A stretch of DNA of 64,000 nucleotides from Burkholderia sp. S171 (lineage in GTDB: Bacteria > Pseudomonadota > Gammaproteobacteria > Burkholderiales > Burkholderiaceae). The translations under genes and the position numbers were made by a program. Below, in pieces: positions 9,472 to 19,732 of this stretch (within the stretch, counting starts at the first letter, position 1; each line of letters begins with the position of its first letter). The stretch lies in NCBI RefSeq assembly GCF_009766085.1, contig NZ_LMUF01000011.1, positions 1 through 64,000 of the forward strand, in the 5' to 3' direction. Below the pieces are notes generated by a model that worked only from the letters and a program-made list of their open reading frames with translations, did not search any database and was not told the DNA's origin.

Positions 9472-10653
9472 ATGGGCGTAGCCGGAAAACCTGTTCTCTC
9501 GGGACATCGCAAGCCGTCTGACGACGTCGCGACCTCGAGCTCATCCACTGTCACCGCTGCGGCCTCGGCCGACGAGCGTATCCGCCGCGAATCCCGTTTC
9601 GGGCACATCCTGAATCGTCCGGAATTCGCCGCGATCTCCGGCGCCGTATTGGTCTTTGTCGTGTTCGGGATCGCCGCCGGCGGCTCGGGCATGTTCAACC
9701 TCGACGGCATCATGAACTGGTCGCAGGTGTCCGCTTACCTGGGCATCCTCGCCGTCGGCGCCTGCCTGCTGATGATTGCCGGCGAGTTCGACCTTTCGAT
9801 TGGCTCCATGATCGGATTTGCAGGGATGATGGTCGCCATTCCCACCGTCTATTTCCACTGGCCGATCTGGCTCGCGATCATTTTCGCCTTCGCGGGCTGC
9901 ATGCTGCTCGGCGCGTTGAACGGCTATATCGTGATGCGCACGCGGCTGCCGTCGTTCATCGTCACGCTGGCCTTCCTGTTCATCTTGCGCGGCCTGACGC
10001 TCGCTCTGTCGATCATGTTCGCCGACCGGACGATCGTTTCCGGCGTAGGCGACATTGCCGCGAAAGACTGGTTTGCCAATACCCTTTTCCATGGCGTTGC
10101 CCTGCGCGATTTATTCGTGTGGCTGGGGCACATAGGAATCCTGAAGATGCTCGACAACGGCCAGCCGCTGGTGCCGGGCATTCCGAAAGTGATCCTCTGG
10201 TGGGTCGTGCTCGCCGCCATTGGCGCGTTCGTCCTCGCGAAGACCCGTTTCGGCAACTGGATCTTTGCGGCCGGCGGCGACGCGGTAGCGGCCAAGAATG
10301 TCGGCGTGCCGGTGCGGCGCGTGAAGATCTCGCTGTTTGTGCTGACCGCATTCTGTGCGTGCCTGTTTGCTGTGCTGCAAGTGTGCGACATCGGTTCGGC
10401 TGCAGCGGACCGGGGACTCGAAAAGGAATTCGAGGCGATCATTGCTGCGGTGATTGGCGGGACCTTGCTAACCGGTGGTTATGGCTCGGTGGTCGGCGCA
10501 TGTTTCGGCGCGCTCATCTTCGGCGTGGTCCAGATCGGCATTGGCTACACCAGCGTGCCCTCTGACTGGTTCCGTGTGTTCCTCGGCATGATGCTGCTGA
10601 TCGCCGTGCTGTTTAATCACTACGTGCGCCGCCGCGTGTCACAGGCTCAATAA
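9472..10653 (+). CDS. Sugar (inositol) ABC transporter permease
   Basis: Inner-membrane permease of the RbsC/FrcC (BPD_transp_2) family, 393 residues. About the first 50 residues are polar, then about ten hydrophobic segments follow. Family motifs include [20 protein letters not shown] and the late [16 protein letters not shown]. The ATG at 9472 is preceded by AAGGAG and is preferred over the ATG at 9451. It pairs with the binding protein upstream and the ATPase 16 bases downstream to form one importer. Confidence 0.92.
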   Translation: MGVAGKPVLSGHRKPSDDVATSSSSTVTAAASADERIRRESRFGHILNRPEFAAISGAVLVFVVFGIAAGGSGMFNLDGIMNWSQVSAYLGILAVGACLLMIAGEFDLSIGSMIGFAGMMVAIPTVYFHWPIWLAIIFAFAGCMLLGALNGYIVMRTRLPSFIVTLAFLFILRGLTLALSIMFADRTIVSGVGDIAAKDWFANTLFHGVALRDLFVWLGHIGILKMLDNGQPLVPGIPKVILWWVVLAAIGAFVLAKTRFGNWIFAAGGDAVAAKNVGVPVRRVKISLFVLTAFCACLFAVLQVCDIGSAAADRGLEKEFEAIIAAVIGGTLLTGGYGSVVGACFGALIFGVVQIGIGYTSVPSDWFRVFLGMMLLIAVLFNHYVRRRVSQAQ

Positions 10654-10669
10654 GCAAGGAGGAAAAGTC

Positions 10670-11482
10670 ATGTCCGATCCCATCCAGAGCGCAGCGCCCG
10701 AAGACACCATCCTTGCGCTGGAAAATGTCAGCAAGTTTTTCGGCAAGGTGATCGCGCTGAACGGCGTCACGATACGCCTCAAACGCGGCGAAGTGCATTG
10801 TCTGCTCGGCGATAACGGCGCCGGCAAGTCGACCCTGATCAAGACGCTGGCGGGCGTCCATACGCCCTCTTCCGGCGAGTATCTCGTCGATGGAAAACCG
10901 GTCCGCTTCGGCTCGCCGAAAGAAGCGCTCGATCTTGGTATTGCAACGGTCTATCAGGATCTTGCGCTGGTTCCGCTGCTGTCGGTGGCGCGTAACTTTT
11001 TCATGGGCCGCGAGCCGCAGAAAAAACGCTTCGGCTTTATCAACGTCATGGACCTGGATCTCGCCGCAGAAACATCGCGGGCACGGCTCGGCGAAATGGG
11101 CATCAACGTGCGGGACGCGCATCAGCCGATAGGCACGATGTCAGGCGGCGAGAAGCAATGTCTCGCTATTGCACGGGCGATTCACTTCGGCGCGCGTGTC
11201 CTGATCCTCGATGAACCCACCGCAGCGCTCGGCGTCAAGCAAAGCTTTAACGTGCTGAAGCTGATTCACACGGCGCGCGCAAAAGGCATCTCCGTGATCT
11301 TCATCACGCACAACGTACACCACGCGTATCCGATCGGCGATTCGTTCACGCTGCTTAATCGCGGCAAGTCGATGGGTACGTTCACGAAAGACACCATCAC
11401 CAAGAACGAAGTACTCGACATGATGGCGGGCGGCGCCGAAATGCAGGAAATGATGAACGAACTGGAAGACGCACCGGCTTGA
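10670..11482 (+). CDS. Sugar (inositol) ABC transporter ATP-binding protein
   Basis: Cytoplasmic ATPase driving the importer, 270 residues with a single nucleotide-binding domain like FrcA rather than the duplicated RbsA-type. Walker [10 protein letters not shown] is at residues 47-55, the signature is MSGGEKQ, and Walker B is [10 protein letters not shown]; the H-loop is FITHN. AAGGAGG lies before the ATG. It is followed after 52 bases by iolC, so transport and catabolism genes are likely co-transcribed. Confidence 0.93.
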   Translation: MSDPIQSAAPEDTILALENVSKFFGKVIALNGVTIRLKRGEVHCLLGDNGAGKSTLIKTLAGVHTPSSGEYLVDGKPVRFGSPKEALDLGIATVYQDLALVPLLSVARNFFMGREPQKKRFGFINVMDLDLAAETSRARLGEMGINVRDAHQPIGTMSGGEKQCLAIARAIHFGARVLILDEPTAALGVKQSFNVLKLIHTARAKGISVIFITHNVHHAYPIGDSFTLLNRGKSMGTFTKDTITKNEVLDMMAGGAEMQEMMNELEDAPA

Positions 11483-11534
11483 GCCAGCACGCCCGGCAGT
11501 TGCATTCTTCGTCATCTACAGAACAGGATCGAAC

Positions 11535-13529
11535 ATGGCATTGCAATCATCAACCGGATCGCGCTTCGCAACCGGGCGAACTCGCGACATCGTGTGCCTC
11601 GGGCGGCTCGCGGTCGATCTCTACGCGCAACAAGTCGGTGCAAGGCTCGAAGACGTGTCGAGCTTCGCGAAGTATCTCGGCGGCTCGTCGGCGAATATTG
11701 CGTTCGGGTGCGCGCGGCTCGGCCTCAAATCCGCGATGCTCTCACGTGTTGGCAACGACCACATGGGCCGCTTTCTCACCGAGACGCTGGAGCGCGAGGG
11801 CTGCGATACCAGCCACGTGCGTATCGATCACGACAGGTTGACCGGCTTGGTCCTGCTCGGCATAGAAGACCGCGATACGTTTCCGCTCGTGTTTTATCGC
11901 GATGACTGCGCGGACATGGCCGTCGATGAAAACGACTTCGACGAGGCGTTCATCGCTTCATCGAAGTCGCTGCTGATTACGGGCACGCATTTCTCCACCG
12001 ATCAGGTCAACCGCACGAGCCGTCGTGCACTCGATTACGCGCGCCGCAACCAGGTCCGCACAGTGCTCGATATCGATTACCGGCCAGTACTTTGGGGACT
12101 CACCGGCAAGGCCGATGGCGAGACCCGGTTCATCGCGAATGAAGGCGTGACCGCGCATCTGCAAAGCATCCTGCCGTTGATGGATCTCGTGATCGGCACC
12201 GAAGAAGAGTTTCGGATTGCCGGCGGCAAGGACACGATGATCGACGCACTCGCGGCCGTTCGCGCCGTAACGGACGCCATGCTGGTGGTCAAGCGCGGGC
12301 CGATGGGCTGCTCGATCATCGACGGTGCCGTACCGGTTTCCATCGACGATGCGCCGGTTTATCGCGGCGTTGAAGTGGAGGTGCTGAACGTGCTCGGCGC
12401 GGGCGATGCCTTCGCGTCCGGCTTCCTCGCCGGATGGTTAAGAGACGAACCGCTGGAAGTCTGTGCGCGCACGGCGAATGCGTGCGGTGGGCTTGTCGTA
12501 TCGCGTCATGGTTGCGCGCCCGCCATGCCGACGCCCGCCGAACTCACCTACTTTCTCGATGCCGCACGGGCCGACCCTGCCCGCATGCGCAGGCCCGATC
12601 GTGACGCCACGCTCGCACGTCTGCATCGTGTCACGCCGGCCCGCAAAACATGGGACGAAGTGCTTGGTTTTGCCTTCGATCATCGCAACCAGTTCTTCGA
12701 TCTTGCGCAGCAAACCGGCGCGGACGAGTCGCGCATTGCCGCACTCAAAGCCTTGTTCGTGGAAGCCGTGGCACAGACGGAAAAAGAACGCGGCCTGGAA
12801 GGACGCATCGGCGTGCTGATCGATGACCGCTACGGTCAGGACGCGTTGAACGCGGCGACCGGACGTGGATGGTGGATCGGACGGCCCGTGGAATTGCCCG
12901 GCTCGATGCCGCTTATCTTCGATCATGGCCGCTCAATAGGCACGACACTGATCGAGTGGCCGCGCGAGCATGTGGCGAAGTGCCTGGTTCACTATCATCC
13001 CGATCATCCGCACGATCTTCGCCTGGAACAGGAAGCGCAGATTCGCGCGCTATACGACGCAGTTCAGGCCAGCGGGCACGAGTTATTGCTCGAAATCATC
13101 GTGCCGAAGAATGGTCCGCCGATCGAGGAAGATACCGCGTTGCGATCGTTGAAACGCCTCTACAACCTTGGCATCTATCCCGAGTGGTGGAAGCTCGAAC
13201 CCATGAGCGCAGCGCAATGGCAAGCGGTCGATGCGCTGATTGCCGAGCGTGATCCGGCGTGCCGCGGAGTTGTTCTGCTGGGCTTGTCGGCGGCGGTCGA
13301 TCAACTGTGCGAAGGCTTCAAGGCCGCTGCGCTGTCGAAGACGTGTCGCGGATTTACTGTCGGCAGGACGATCTTTCACGAGCCGAGTCACGCGTGGCTG
13401 GCAGGTTCCATCGGCGACGCTGAACTCATCGCGCGGGTTCGCCGGACATTCGAAACGCTGATCGACGCATGGCGTGAGGCGCGGACAAAGAACGCCACGC
13501 AAGCGATTACGCAGGAGCAGGCAGCATGA
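11535..13529 (+). CDS. iolC: Bifunctional 5-dehydro-2-deoxygluconokinase / DUF2090 aldolase domain
   Basis: The 664-residue protein joins two steps of the pathway. The N-terminal PfkB kinase (about residues 10-330) phosphorylates 5-dehydro-2-deoxy-D-gluconate; GGSSANIA lies near residue 52 and the catalytic GAGDAF with Asp 291. The C-terminal half (about residues 345-650) is a DUF2090 domain. In proteobacterial IolC fusions it is annotated as the IolJ-like aldolase that cleaves the 6-phosphate to dihydroxyacetone phosphate and malonate semialdehyde. No separate iolJ is present, consistent with the fusion. It overlaps iolD by ATGA. Confidence 0.93.
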   Translation: MALQSSTGSRFATGRTRDIVCLGRLAVDLYAQQVGARLEDVSSFAKYLGGSSANIAFGCARLGLKSAMLSRVGNDHMGRFLTETLEREGCDTSHVRIDHDRLTGLVLLGIEDRDTFPLVFYRDDCADMAVDENDFDEAFIASSKSLLITGTHFSTDQVNRTSRRALDYARRNQVRTVLDIDYRPVLWGLTGKADGETRFIANEGVTAHLQSILPLMDLVIGTEEEFRIAGGKDTMIDALAAVRAVTDAMLVVKRGPMGCSIIDGAVPVSIDDAPVYRGVEVEVLNVLGAGDAFASGFLAGWLRDEPLEVCARTANACGGLVVSRHGCAPAMPTPAELTYFLDAARADPARMRRPDRDATLARLHRVTPARKTWDEVLGFAFDHRNQFFDLAQQTGADESRIAALKALFVEAVAQTEKERGLEGRIGVLIDDRYGQDALNAATGRGWWIGRPVELPGSMPLIFDHGRSIGTTLIEWPREHVAKCLVHYHPDHPHDLRLEQEAQIRALYDAVQASGHELLLEIIVPKNGPPIEEDTALRSLKRLYNLGIYPEWWKLEPMSAAQWQAVDALIAERDPACRGVVLLGLSAAVDQLCEGFKAAALSKTCRGFTVGRTIFHEPSHAWLAGSIGDAELIARVRRTFETLIDAWREARTKNATQAITQEQAA

Positions 13530-15388
13530 ACAGCACGCTTCGTTTAACCACCGCACAAGCGCTGGTCCGCTACCTCGCCGCGCAGCAAACGCCGGACGGC
13601 GAGCCGCTGTTCGGCGGCGTCTTCGCGATCTTCGGACATGGCAACGTGGCAGGCATTGGCGAGGCGTTGTACGCGCATCGCGAGACGCTGCCGACCTATC
13701 GCGCGCATAACGAGCAGGCGATGGCGCATGCGGCTATTGCGTATGCGAAGGCGCATTTTCGACGCCGCATGATGGCGGTGACCACGTCCATTGGTCCCGG
13801 CGCAACCAATCTTGTGACGGCCGCTGCGCTCGCGCACGTGAACCGGTTGCCGGTGTTGTTGCTACCCGGCGATGTCTTCGTATCGCGCGCCCCGGATCCG
13901 GTCTTGCAGCAAGTAGAAGATTTCGCCGATGGCGGTATCTCCGCGAACGATGCGTTGAAACCTGTCTCGCGTTACTTCGACCGCATCGTGCATCCGGCGC
14001 AATTGCTGACTGCGTTGCCGCGTGCCATGCGCGTGCTGACCGACGCCGCGTTGTGCGGACCGGTGACACTCGCACTGCCGCAGGACGTGCAGGCGATGGC
14101 CTACGACTACCCTGCGTCGTTCTTCGAGCCGCGTGTGGTGACGTTCCACACGCCCTCGCCGGTCGATGAGGAAATCGCGCAGGCCGCCGCTGCATTGCGC
14201 GCGGCTAAAAAGCCCTTGCTCGTGTCGGGCGGCGGCGTGCTCTACGGCCTCGCAACCGACGCATTGCGTTCTTTCTCCGAGCGCCACGGCATCCCCGTTG
14301 CTGAAACGCAGGCAGGGAAAAGTGCGCTCGCGTGGGACCATCCGCTGAATCTGGGCGGTATCGGCGTAACGGGATCGGACGCGGCTAACGAACTCGCGCA
14401 CGACGCGGATTGCGTGCTCGCAGTCGGTACGCGGCTGCAGGATTTCACGACCGGATCGAACACGCTGTTCGCTCAGGCGAAGCTGATTGGCCTTAATGCA
14501 AATGCATTCGATGCCTTAAAACAAGGCGCTTTATCGGTGGAAGCCGATGCACGTCTCGCCCTCGGTGCGCTGAGCGACGCACTCGGCGACTGGCGTGCGT
14601 CGCCACCGTGGACCGCACGCGCGCACGAACTCGCGGATAGCTGGCGTGCCACTGTCGACCAAGTGACGAGCGCGCAGCAAGACGAGAACACGTTGCCGCG
14701 CGAAGCCGATGTGATCGGTGCGGTGCAGCGTTCCAGTGCTCAGTCGGCAGCACATGACGTGGTGGTCTGTGCCGCCGGAACGCTGCCCGCCGATCTGCAA
14801 AAGCTCTGGCGCACGAGCACACCGGGCGGTTATCACGTCGAATACGGCTACTCGTGCATGGGCTACGAAATCGCGGGCGGTCTCGGCGCAAAACTCGCAC
14901 GGCCGGCAAGCGAAGTGATCGTGATTGTCGGCGATGGCAGCTATCTGATGATGAACAGCGAGCTGGCTACGTCCGTGATGCTCGGGGCCAAGCTGATCGT
15001 GGTGCTGCTCGACAACCGCGGATACGGTTGTATCAACCGCTTGCAGCAAGCATGCGGGGGCGCACCGTTCAACAACCTGATCGACGATTGCCGCCAGGGT
15101 CCGGAAGGCGCGCCCGCTATCGACTTCGCGATGCATGCGCGCTCGCTCGGCGCGAGCGCTGAGCATGTCGCGAATATCGATGAACTTGAAGCCGCGATGC
15201 AACGCGCACGTGCGTCCACACGCTCGTATCTGATCAGCATCGACACCGATCCTGCACGCCCTACGGGAGAAGGCGGCTGGTGGTGGGAAGTCGCAGTGCC
15301 GGAAGTGTCGTCGCGTGAAGCGGTGCGCTCGGCGCGCGCAAACTATGAACATGAAATCACGGCGCGTTCGAAGCGCACGAAGGAATAA
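13526..15388 (+). CDS. iolD: 3D-(3,5/4)-trihydroxycyclohexane-1,2-dione acylhydrolase
   Basis: Thiamine-diphosphate enzyme that opens the cyclohexane ring of the diketone intermediate, 620 residues, the normal IolD length. The catalytic Glu of the N-terminal PYR domain is in HNEQAMAHAA (Glu 63). The C-terminal PP domain has the TPP/Mg motif beginning GDGSY at 469-471 and ending at LDNRGYGC. A middle domain resembling TPP-enzyme domain M lies between. It is translationally coupled to iolC and three bases upstream of iolE. Confidence 0.96.
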   Translation: MNSTLRLTTAQALVRYLAAQQTPDGEPLFGGVFAIFGHGNVAGIGEALYAHRETLPTYRAHNEQAMAHAAIAYAKAHFRRRMMAVTTSIGPGATNLVTAAALAHVNRLPVLLLPGDVFVSRAPDPVLQQVEDFADGGISANDALKPVSRYFDRIVHPAQLLTALPRAMRVLTDAALCGPVTLALPQDVQAMAYDYPASFFEPRVVTFHTPSPVDEEIAQAAAALRAAKKPLLVSGGGVLYGLATDALRSFSERHGIPVAETQAGKSALAWDHPLNLGGIGVTGSDAANELAHDADCVLAVGTRLQDFTTGSNTLFAQAKLIGLNANAFDALKQGALSVEADARLALGALSDALGDWRASPPWTARAHELADSWRATVDQVTSAQQDENTLPREADVIGAVQRSSAQSAAHDVVVCAAGTLPADLQKLWRTSTPGGYHVEYGYSCMGYEIAGGLGAKLARPASEVIVIVGDGSYLMMNSELATSVMLGAKLIVVLLDNRGYGCINRLQQACGGAPFNNLIDDCRQGPEGAPAIDFAMHARSLGASAEHVANIDELEAAMQRARASTRSYLISIDTDPARPTGEGGWWWEVAVPEVSSREAVRSARANYEHEITARSKRTKE

Positions 15389-15391
15389 CCG

Positions 15392-16297
15392 ATGAGCACG
15401 TTCGATGTACGGATCGGCATCAATCCGCTGTCATGGATGAACGACGACCTGCCCTCGCTCGGCGGTGAGACGCCACTCAGCGTGGCACTGACCGAAGGCA
15501 AGCAGATCGGCTACGAAGGGTTTGAACTCGGCAACAAATTTCCGCGCGAGCCGGAAGCGTTAAAAACGCTGCTTGCCGGATACGACCTCGCGCTCGTCTC
15601 CGGCTGGTATTCCGGGCGGCTCGCCGAACGCAGTGCGGAGGACGAGATCGCGGCCGTGGGTCCGCATCTCGACCTGCTTGCGAAAAACGGCGCGACAGTC
15701 ATGGTCTACGGCGAAGTGTCGAACTCTATTCAAGGGGCGCCCCAGCCGCTGTATCAACGACCGCGTTTTTTCTCCGATGATCGCTGGAACGAGTACGCAA
15801 CCCGCCTGAACACCTTCGCCGAATACACGCTTTCGCGCGGTGTACGCGTGGCTTATCACCATCACATGGGTGCGTACGTGGAGACGCCTGCGGACATCGA
15901 TCGCCTGATGAGCCTCACTAATGAAGCTGTCGGACTGCTCTTCGATGCCGGTCACATCACGTTCGCCGGTGGCGATCCGTTGACGGTTCTCAACAAGCAC
16001 ATCGCGCGCGTTTGCCATGTGCATTGCAAGGACGTGCGGCCAGAAATCATCAAGCTTGCCCGGAACCGGAACTGGAGCTTCCTGGAGGCCGTGATCAACG
16101 GCGCGTACACCGTTCCCGGTGACGGCACGGTGGACTTTCCATCGATCATCGCTCGATTGAAACACCATGGGTATCGCGGCTGGCTGGTGGTTGAAGCGGA
16201 GCAGGATCCTGTTATTGCCACCAGCTATGCGTACGCCGAGAAAGGCTACAAGACGCTACGCGCGCTCGTCGATCAAACTCTTCAGGAGGCCGCATGA
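15392..16297 (+). CDS. iolE: Myo-inosose-2 dehydratase
   Basis: Dehydrates 2-keto-myo-inositol to the diketone used by IolD. The 301-residue protein is a xylose-isomerase-like TIM barrel (AP endonuclease 2 family). The N-terminal INPLSWMNDD segment and metal-ligand motifs AYHHHMGAYVET, GLLFDAGH and VCHVHCKDVR are visible, giving the expected Glu, Asp and His ligands. Its stop overlaps the iolB start by ATGA. Confidence 0.96.
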   Translation: MSTFDVRIGINPLSWMNDDLPSLGGETPLSVALTEGKQIGYEGFELGNKFPREPEALKTLLAGYDLALVSGWYSGRLAERSAEDEIAAVGPHLDLLAKNGATVMVYGEVSNSIQGAPQPLYQRPRFFSDDRWNEYATRLNTFAEYTLSRGVRVAYHHHMGAYVETPADIDRLMSLTNEAVGLLFDAGHITFAGGDPLTVLNKHIARVCHVHCKDVRPEIIKLARNRNWSFLEAVINGAYTVPGDGTVDFPSIIARLKHHGYRGWLVVEAEQDPVIATSYAYAEKGYKTLRALVDQTLQEAA

Positions 16298-17103
16298 GCC
16301 TGCTCGTCAAGGCTTCGCGCGAAGGCCAGACTATCGCGCGCGTCACGCCCGAAACTGCTTTGTGGAAACACGTTGGCTTCGCCGCTTATCGGTTAGAAAC
16401 GGGTGACGTCGTGCATGTGCATGAAGCACAGCGTGAGGTGTGCATCGTCGTCTTGTCGGGGACGGTGAGCATAGAAGCCGGTGAGCATAAATGGGAGAAA
16501 CTCGGCTCGCGCGACAGCGTGTTCGAGGACACGGCGCCCTACGCGGTTTATCTGCCGCCCAAGCTCGCCGCGACGATACGAGCAGATCGCAACGCGGAAG
16601 TCGGTGTGGCAAGTGCGCCCGCTACGGGCAAGTATCCGGCGCGGTTGATCGAGCCATCACAGATGACACGTTCAACCCGCGGCAAAGGAGCGAATACGCG
16701 CTACGTCTGCGATATTCTTCCGCAAACCGAACCTGCAGAGGGCTTGCTTGTAGTCGAAGTAAGGACGCCCGGCGGTCACGCTTCAAGCTATCCGCCGCAC
16801 AAGCACGACAGGGACAACGTGCCGATCGAGAGTTCGCTTGAGGAGACTTATTATCATCGGCTGAACCCGCCGCAAGGGTTTGCGTTCCAGCGTGTCTACA
16901 CCGACGAACGCGACCTCGATGAAACCATGGCCGTTGAAGATCATGACGTCGTCATGGTGCCGCGCGGCTATCATCCGGTCGTGGTGCCGTATGGTTACGA
17001 CAACTACTATCTGAACGTGATGGCGGGCGACAAACGGACCTGGCATTTTAAAAACGACCCGAAGCACGAATGGATCGTGGAACGGGACAGCAAGCCTTCT
17101 TGA
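16294..17103 (+). CDS. iolB: 5-deoxy-glucuronate isomerase
   Basis: Converts 5-deoxy-D-glucuronate to 5-dehydro-2-deoxy-D-gluconate, the IolC kinase substrate. The 269-residue protein is a bicupin; the C-terminal cupin has the HKHD and EETYYHRLNPPQGFAFQRVY segments with conserved His and Glu metal ligands, and ends in the typical PRGYHPVVVPYGYDNYYLN. It is the last gene of the plus-strand operon. iolA (mmsA), needed for malonate semialdehyde, is not in the window. Confidence 0.96.
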   Translation: MSLLVKASREGQTIARVTPETALWKHVGFAAYRLETGDVVHVHEAQREVCIVVLSGTVSIEAGEHKWEKLGSRDSVFEDTAPYAVYLPPKLAATIRADRNAEVGVASAPATGKYPARLIEPSQMTRSTRGKGANTRYVCDILPQTEPAEGLLVVEVRTPGGHASSYPPHKHDRDNVPIESSLEETYYHRLNPPQGFAFQRVYTDERDLDETMAVEDHDVVMVPRGYHPVVVPYGYDNYYLNVMAGDKRTWHFKNDPKHEWIVERDSKPS

Positions 17104-17118
17104 ACTTATCTACGTAGC

Positions 17119-17823
17119 TTAACCGCCGATAGAAAGCCATTCGTTGATCACGCGCTCGTTCGCGGCAAGCGCGGCGGGCGTGTCATCGAAGACGATCTTG
17201 CCGTGACCCATCACGGCGACGCGCGTCGCCAGATCGCGCGCAATGCTCATGCGTTGTTCAATCAATAGAATCGCCACGCCACGGTCCCGCAAGGTCTTCA
17301 GACATGAAGCGACTTGCGCCACGACCTGTGGCGCAAGCCCTTCCGTCGGTTCATCGACGATCACGAATGACGGATCGCCCATCAACGCGCGGGCAAGCGC
17401 GAGCATTTGTTGCTCGCCTCCCGACAACATCCCCGCCTTCACCGCTGCCCGCTCTTGCAACACCGGAAAAAGTTGCTCCGCGTCGTTGATGGTGAAACGT
17501 GATCCGCCCCGCTTCATACCGAGCTGCAGATTTTCGCGCACGCTGAGCGTTGGGAAAACATCGCGTTGTTCGGGCACGTAGCCCACGCCCATTCGAGCGA
17601 TTGCATAAGGACGTTTCCCCAGCATCGATACCCCGCGAAAGTTCGCTACCCCTTGCGCGCGCACCAATCCCATCAGTGCTTTGGCGAGCGTCGAACGTCC
17701 CGAACCGTTGCGTCCTGCCAAGGCAACGATCTCGCCTTCGCCGATACGCAAGCTCACGCCGTGCAGCACATGACTCGTGCCATACCATGCGTTAAGGCCG
17801 TTGATTTCAAGCAGCGTTGTCAT
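17119..17823 (-). CDS. livF: Branched-chain-type ABC transporter ATP-binding protein (LivF-like), Walker A Lys replaced
   Basis: Cytoplasmic ATPase of the hydrophobic amino acid transporter (HAAT) family, 234 residues. The signature LSGGEQQML and Walker B FVIVDEPTEGLAP are intact, and the C-terminus has the LIEQ switch region. The Walker A reads GRNGSGRST at residues 37-45: Arg 43 stands where the ATP-binding Lys belongs. I checked this on the nucleotide sequence (codon CGT). The gene overlaps livG by ATGA and is last in the operon. The substrate is unknown because no binding protein is encoded nearby. Confidence 0.9.
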   Translation of the reverse strand: MTTLLEINGLNAWYGTSHVLHGVSLRIGEGEIVALAGRNGSGRSTLAKALMGLVRAQGVANFRGVSMLGKRPYAIARMGVGYVPEQRDVFPTLSVRENLQLGMKRGGSRFTINDAEQLFPVLQERAAVKAGMLSGGEQQMLALARALMGDPSFVIVDEPTEGLAPQVVAQVASCLKTLRDRGVAILLIEQRMSIARDLATRVAVMGHGKIVFDDTPAALAANERVINEWLSIGG

Positions 17824-18560
17824 GGCGTATCGCCGAGATAGGCGGCGCGAACCTCCGGGTGCGCTGCAATGTCGGCGGGCGTTCCCGTCGCGATAATACG
17901 GCCTTGGACAAGCACTGAAATGCGATCGGCGAGCGCAAACACCGCTTCCATATCGTGCTCCACGATCAGCAATGTCTTGCCCTGCGTCGTCTCACGAATC
18001 AACGCGAGCGCACGGGCCGCTTCCGCGCGATTCATGCCGGCGGTGGGTTCATCGAGCAACAGCACGGACGCGCCCGTGGCAAGCGCCAGGCCCAGATCGA
18101 GAGAACGTGATTCGGCGTAGCTGAGGCGGGTGGCGAGCGCATCGCTGCGATCGGCAAGACCGATGGCCTTCATGATCCGATGCGCTTCTTCATCGATTAC
18201 GCTTGAACGAAACCATCGATCTTTCCATGTCGCCGCACGCGAACCGAGCACCGCGCAACGGACGTTATCGTGGACGGTAAGACCTGTGAAGACGCTCGTG
18301 GTCTGGAAGCTGCGCGCAAGGCCTTTACGTCCGAGCCGATGAGCGGGCATCCCCGTCACATCGAGCCCGTTCAACGCGATGTGGCCGCTCGTCGGTTGCG
18401 TGCGCCCGGCGATCAGGTCGAACAACGTCGACTTGCCGGCACCGTTGGGACCGATCAATGCATGGCGTTCGCCTTCGTGAACACTCAGATCCACTCCGCG
18501 AAGGATCTGCGCTGCGCCGAAATGCTTCGTGATCTGCTTCAATTCGAGCGCGGTGTTCAT
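17820..18560 (-). CDS. livG: Branched-chain-type ABC transporter ATP-binding protein (LivG-like)
   Basis: Second ATPase of the HAAT importer, 246 residues. Walker A GPNGAGKST is at residues 37-45 and canonical; the signature region reads LSYAESRSLDLG instead of LSGGQ, a divergence sometimes seen in LivG-type proteins, and Walker B is VLLLDEPTAGMN. The ATG at 18560 forms an ATGA overlap with livM and is preferred over a 22-residue upstream extension. The intact LivG may carry the working ATP site if LivF is impaired. Confidence 0.92.
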   Translation of the reverse strand: MNTALELKQITKHFGAAQILRGVDLSVHEGERHALIGPNGAGKSTLFDLIAGRTQPTSGHIALNGLDVTGMPAHRLGRKGLARSFQTTSVFTGLTVHDNVRCAVLGSRAATWKDRWFRSSVIDEEAHRIMKAIGLADRSDALATRLSYAESRSLDLGLALATGASVLLLDEPTAGMNRAEAARALALIRETTQGKTLLIVEHDMEAVFALADRISVLVQGRIIATGTPADIAAHPEVRAAYLGDTP

Positions 18561-19732
18561 CGTGCGCTCCGGGCTTGGCGGGTGAAGAGAATAGCGAGCG
18601 CCGCGCAAAGGGCGGCGAAACACCACGGCTTTAAGCTGCGGCCATCAAGAAGGAAACCCGCGATATGCGCAAGACCGTCGCCGTGGCTGTCGAATTGCAG
18701 CGCGTAAGCGAGTTCCACAGCGATGATGATCGCCAGCAGCCATGCACCAACGGCGCACAATGCAAACACGATAGCCACATACCCGTCGCGTGATCGTGCA
18801 GCAATAAAGCCCACCAAGCCCTTGGGCGCCACCACCACAACCCACACAAAAAACAGCCCAAGATAGGCCACCCACGCCAGCGATACACTCCCCACCACCA
18901 AGCTGAAAAACGTGAGCACTACGGCTCCCAACACCGGCCCAAAAAATTCTGCAGTCCCACCGATCACCACAGCGATCAACACGCTTCCCGAGCGCGCGAG
19001 CCCCACCCCTTCCGCCGATGCCAGTTCCACATTGATCAGCCCCAGCCCACCCGCCACGCCCGCAAAAAACGCCGCGACGATGACCATCGCAAAGCGTACG
19101 CGGCGCGGATCAAAGCCGATGGCCGCAGCACGCACGGGGTTATCGCGGACCGCATTCGCCACCCGCACGAACGGCGCGCGCGAGAAAGCGAACATCGCGA
19201 TGCACGCCAGCACGCACCATCCAGCGATCAACGCATAAGCCTGGATCGAGGGCCCGAAGCTCAAGCCGAAGATGCTCAAACCACTCCCACGATCGATAGG
19301 AACACCGCCCTCGCCGCCGAACCATCCCGGCACGAGCCACATGCCTGCCGCGACAAGTTCGCCGATCCCGAGCGTGATCATCGCGAATGTCGTGCCGGCG
19401 CGACGCGTTGAAAAGAAGCCGAACACAACACCCACAAGCGCCGCTGACACGCCGGCGATCAACGGCAACAAGGGCAGCGGCACGGGGTATCGATTGAAAA
19501 TTTGCGCAGCGGCGAACGCGCCGAGACCTGCGTACACAGCGTGACCGAAAGACAGCAATCCGGTCTCGCCGAGCAGCAGATTGAACGAGAGCGCGAACAC
19601 GATCGTGGTCGCGGTTTGCGCGAGATAGGCGAGCAGCCAGCTCTGCGATGTGAAGACTGGCGGCAACGCTAGACCGGCCACCAGCAAGAGCCACGGAAGC
19701 GCCTGACGTGAAGAAACACGCACGCTAAACAT
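18557..19732 (-). CDS. livM: Branched-chain-type ABC transporter permease (LivM-like)
   Basis: Inner-membrane permease, 391 residues. The core has the LivM motif LLLGETGLLSFGHAVYAGLGA around residue 55-75 and about eight to ten hydrophobic segments. A roughly 60-residue hydrophobic extension at the C-terminus (after GFIAARSRDG) makes it longer than typical LivM. The ATG at 19732 lies 8 bases inside the livH coding end, fitting translational coupling. Confidence 0.9.
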   Translation of the reverse strand: MFSVRVSSRQALPWLLLVAGLALPPVFTSQSWLLAYLAQTATTIVFALSFNLLLGETGLLSFGHAVYAGLGAFAAAQIFNRYPVPLPLLPLIAGVSAALVGVVFGFFSTRRAGTTFAMITLGIGELVAAGMWLVPGWFGGEGGVPIDRGSGLSIFGLSFGPSIQAYALIAGWCVLACIAMFAFSRAPFVRVANAVRDNPVRAAAIGFDPRRVRFAMVIVAAFFAGVAGGLGLINVELASAEGVGLARSGSVLIAVVIGGTAEFFGPVLGAVVLTFFSLVVGSVSLAWVAYLGLFFVWVVVVAPKGLVGFIAARSRDGYVAIVFALCAVGAWLLAIIIAVELAYALQFDSHGDGLAHIAGFLLDGRSLKPWCFAALCAALAILFTRQARSAR

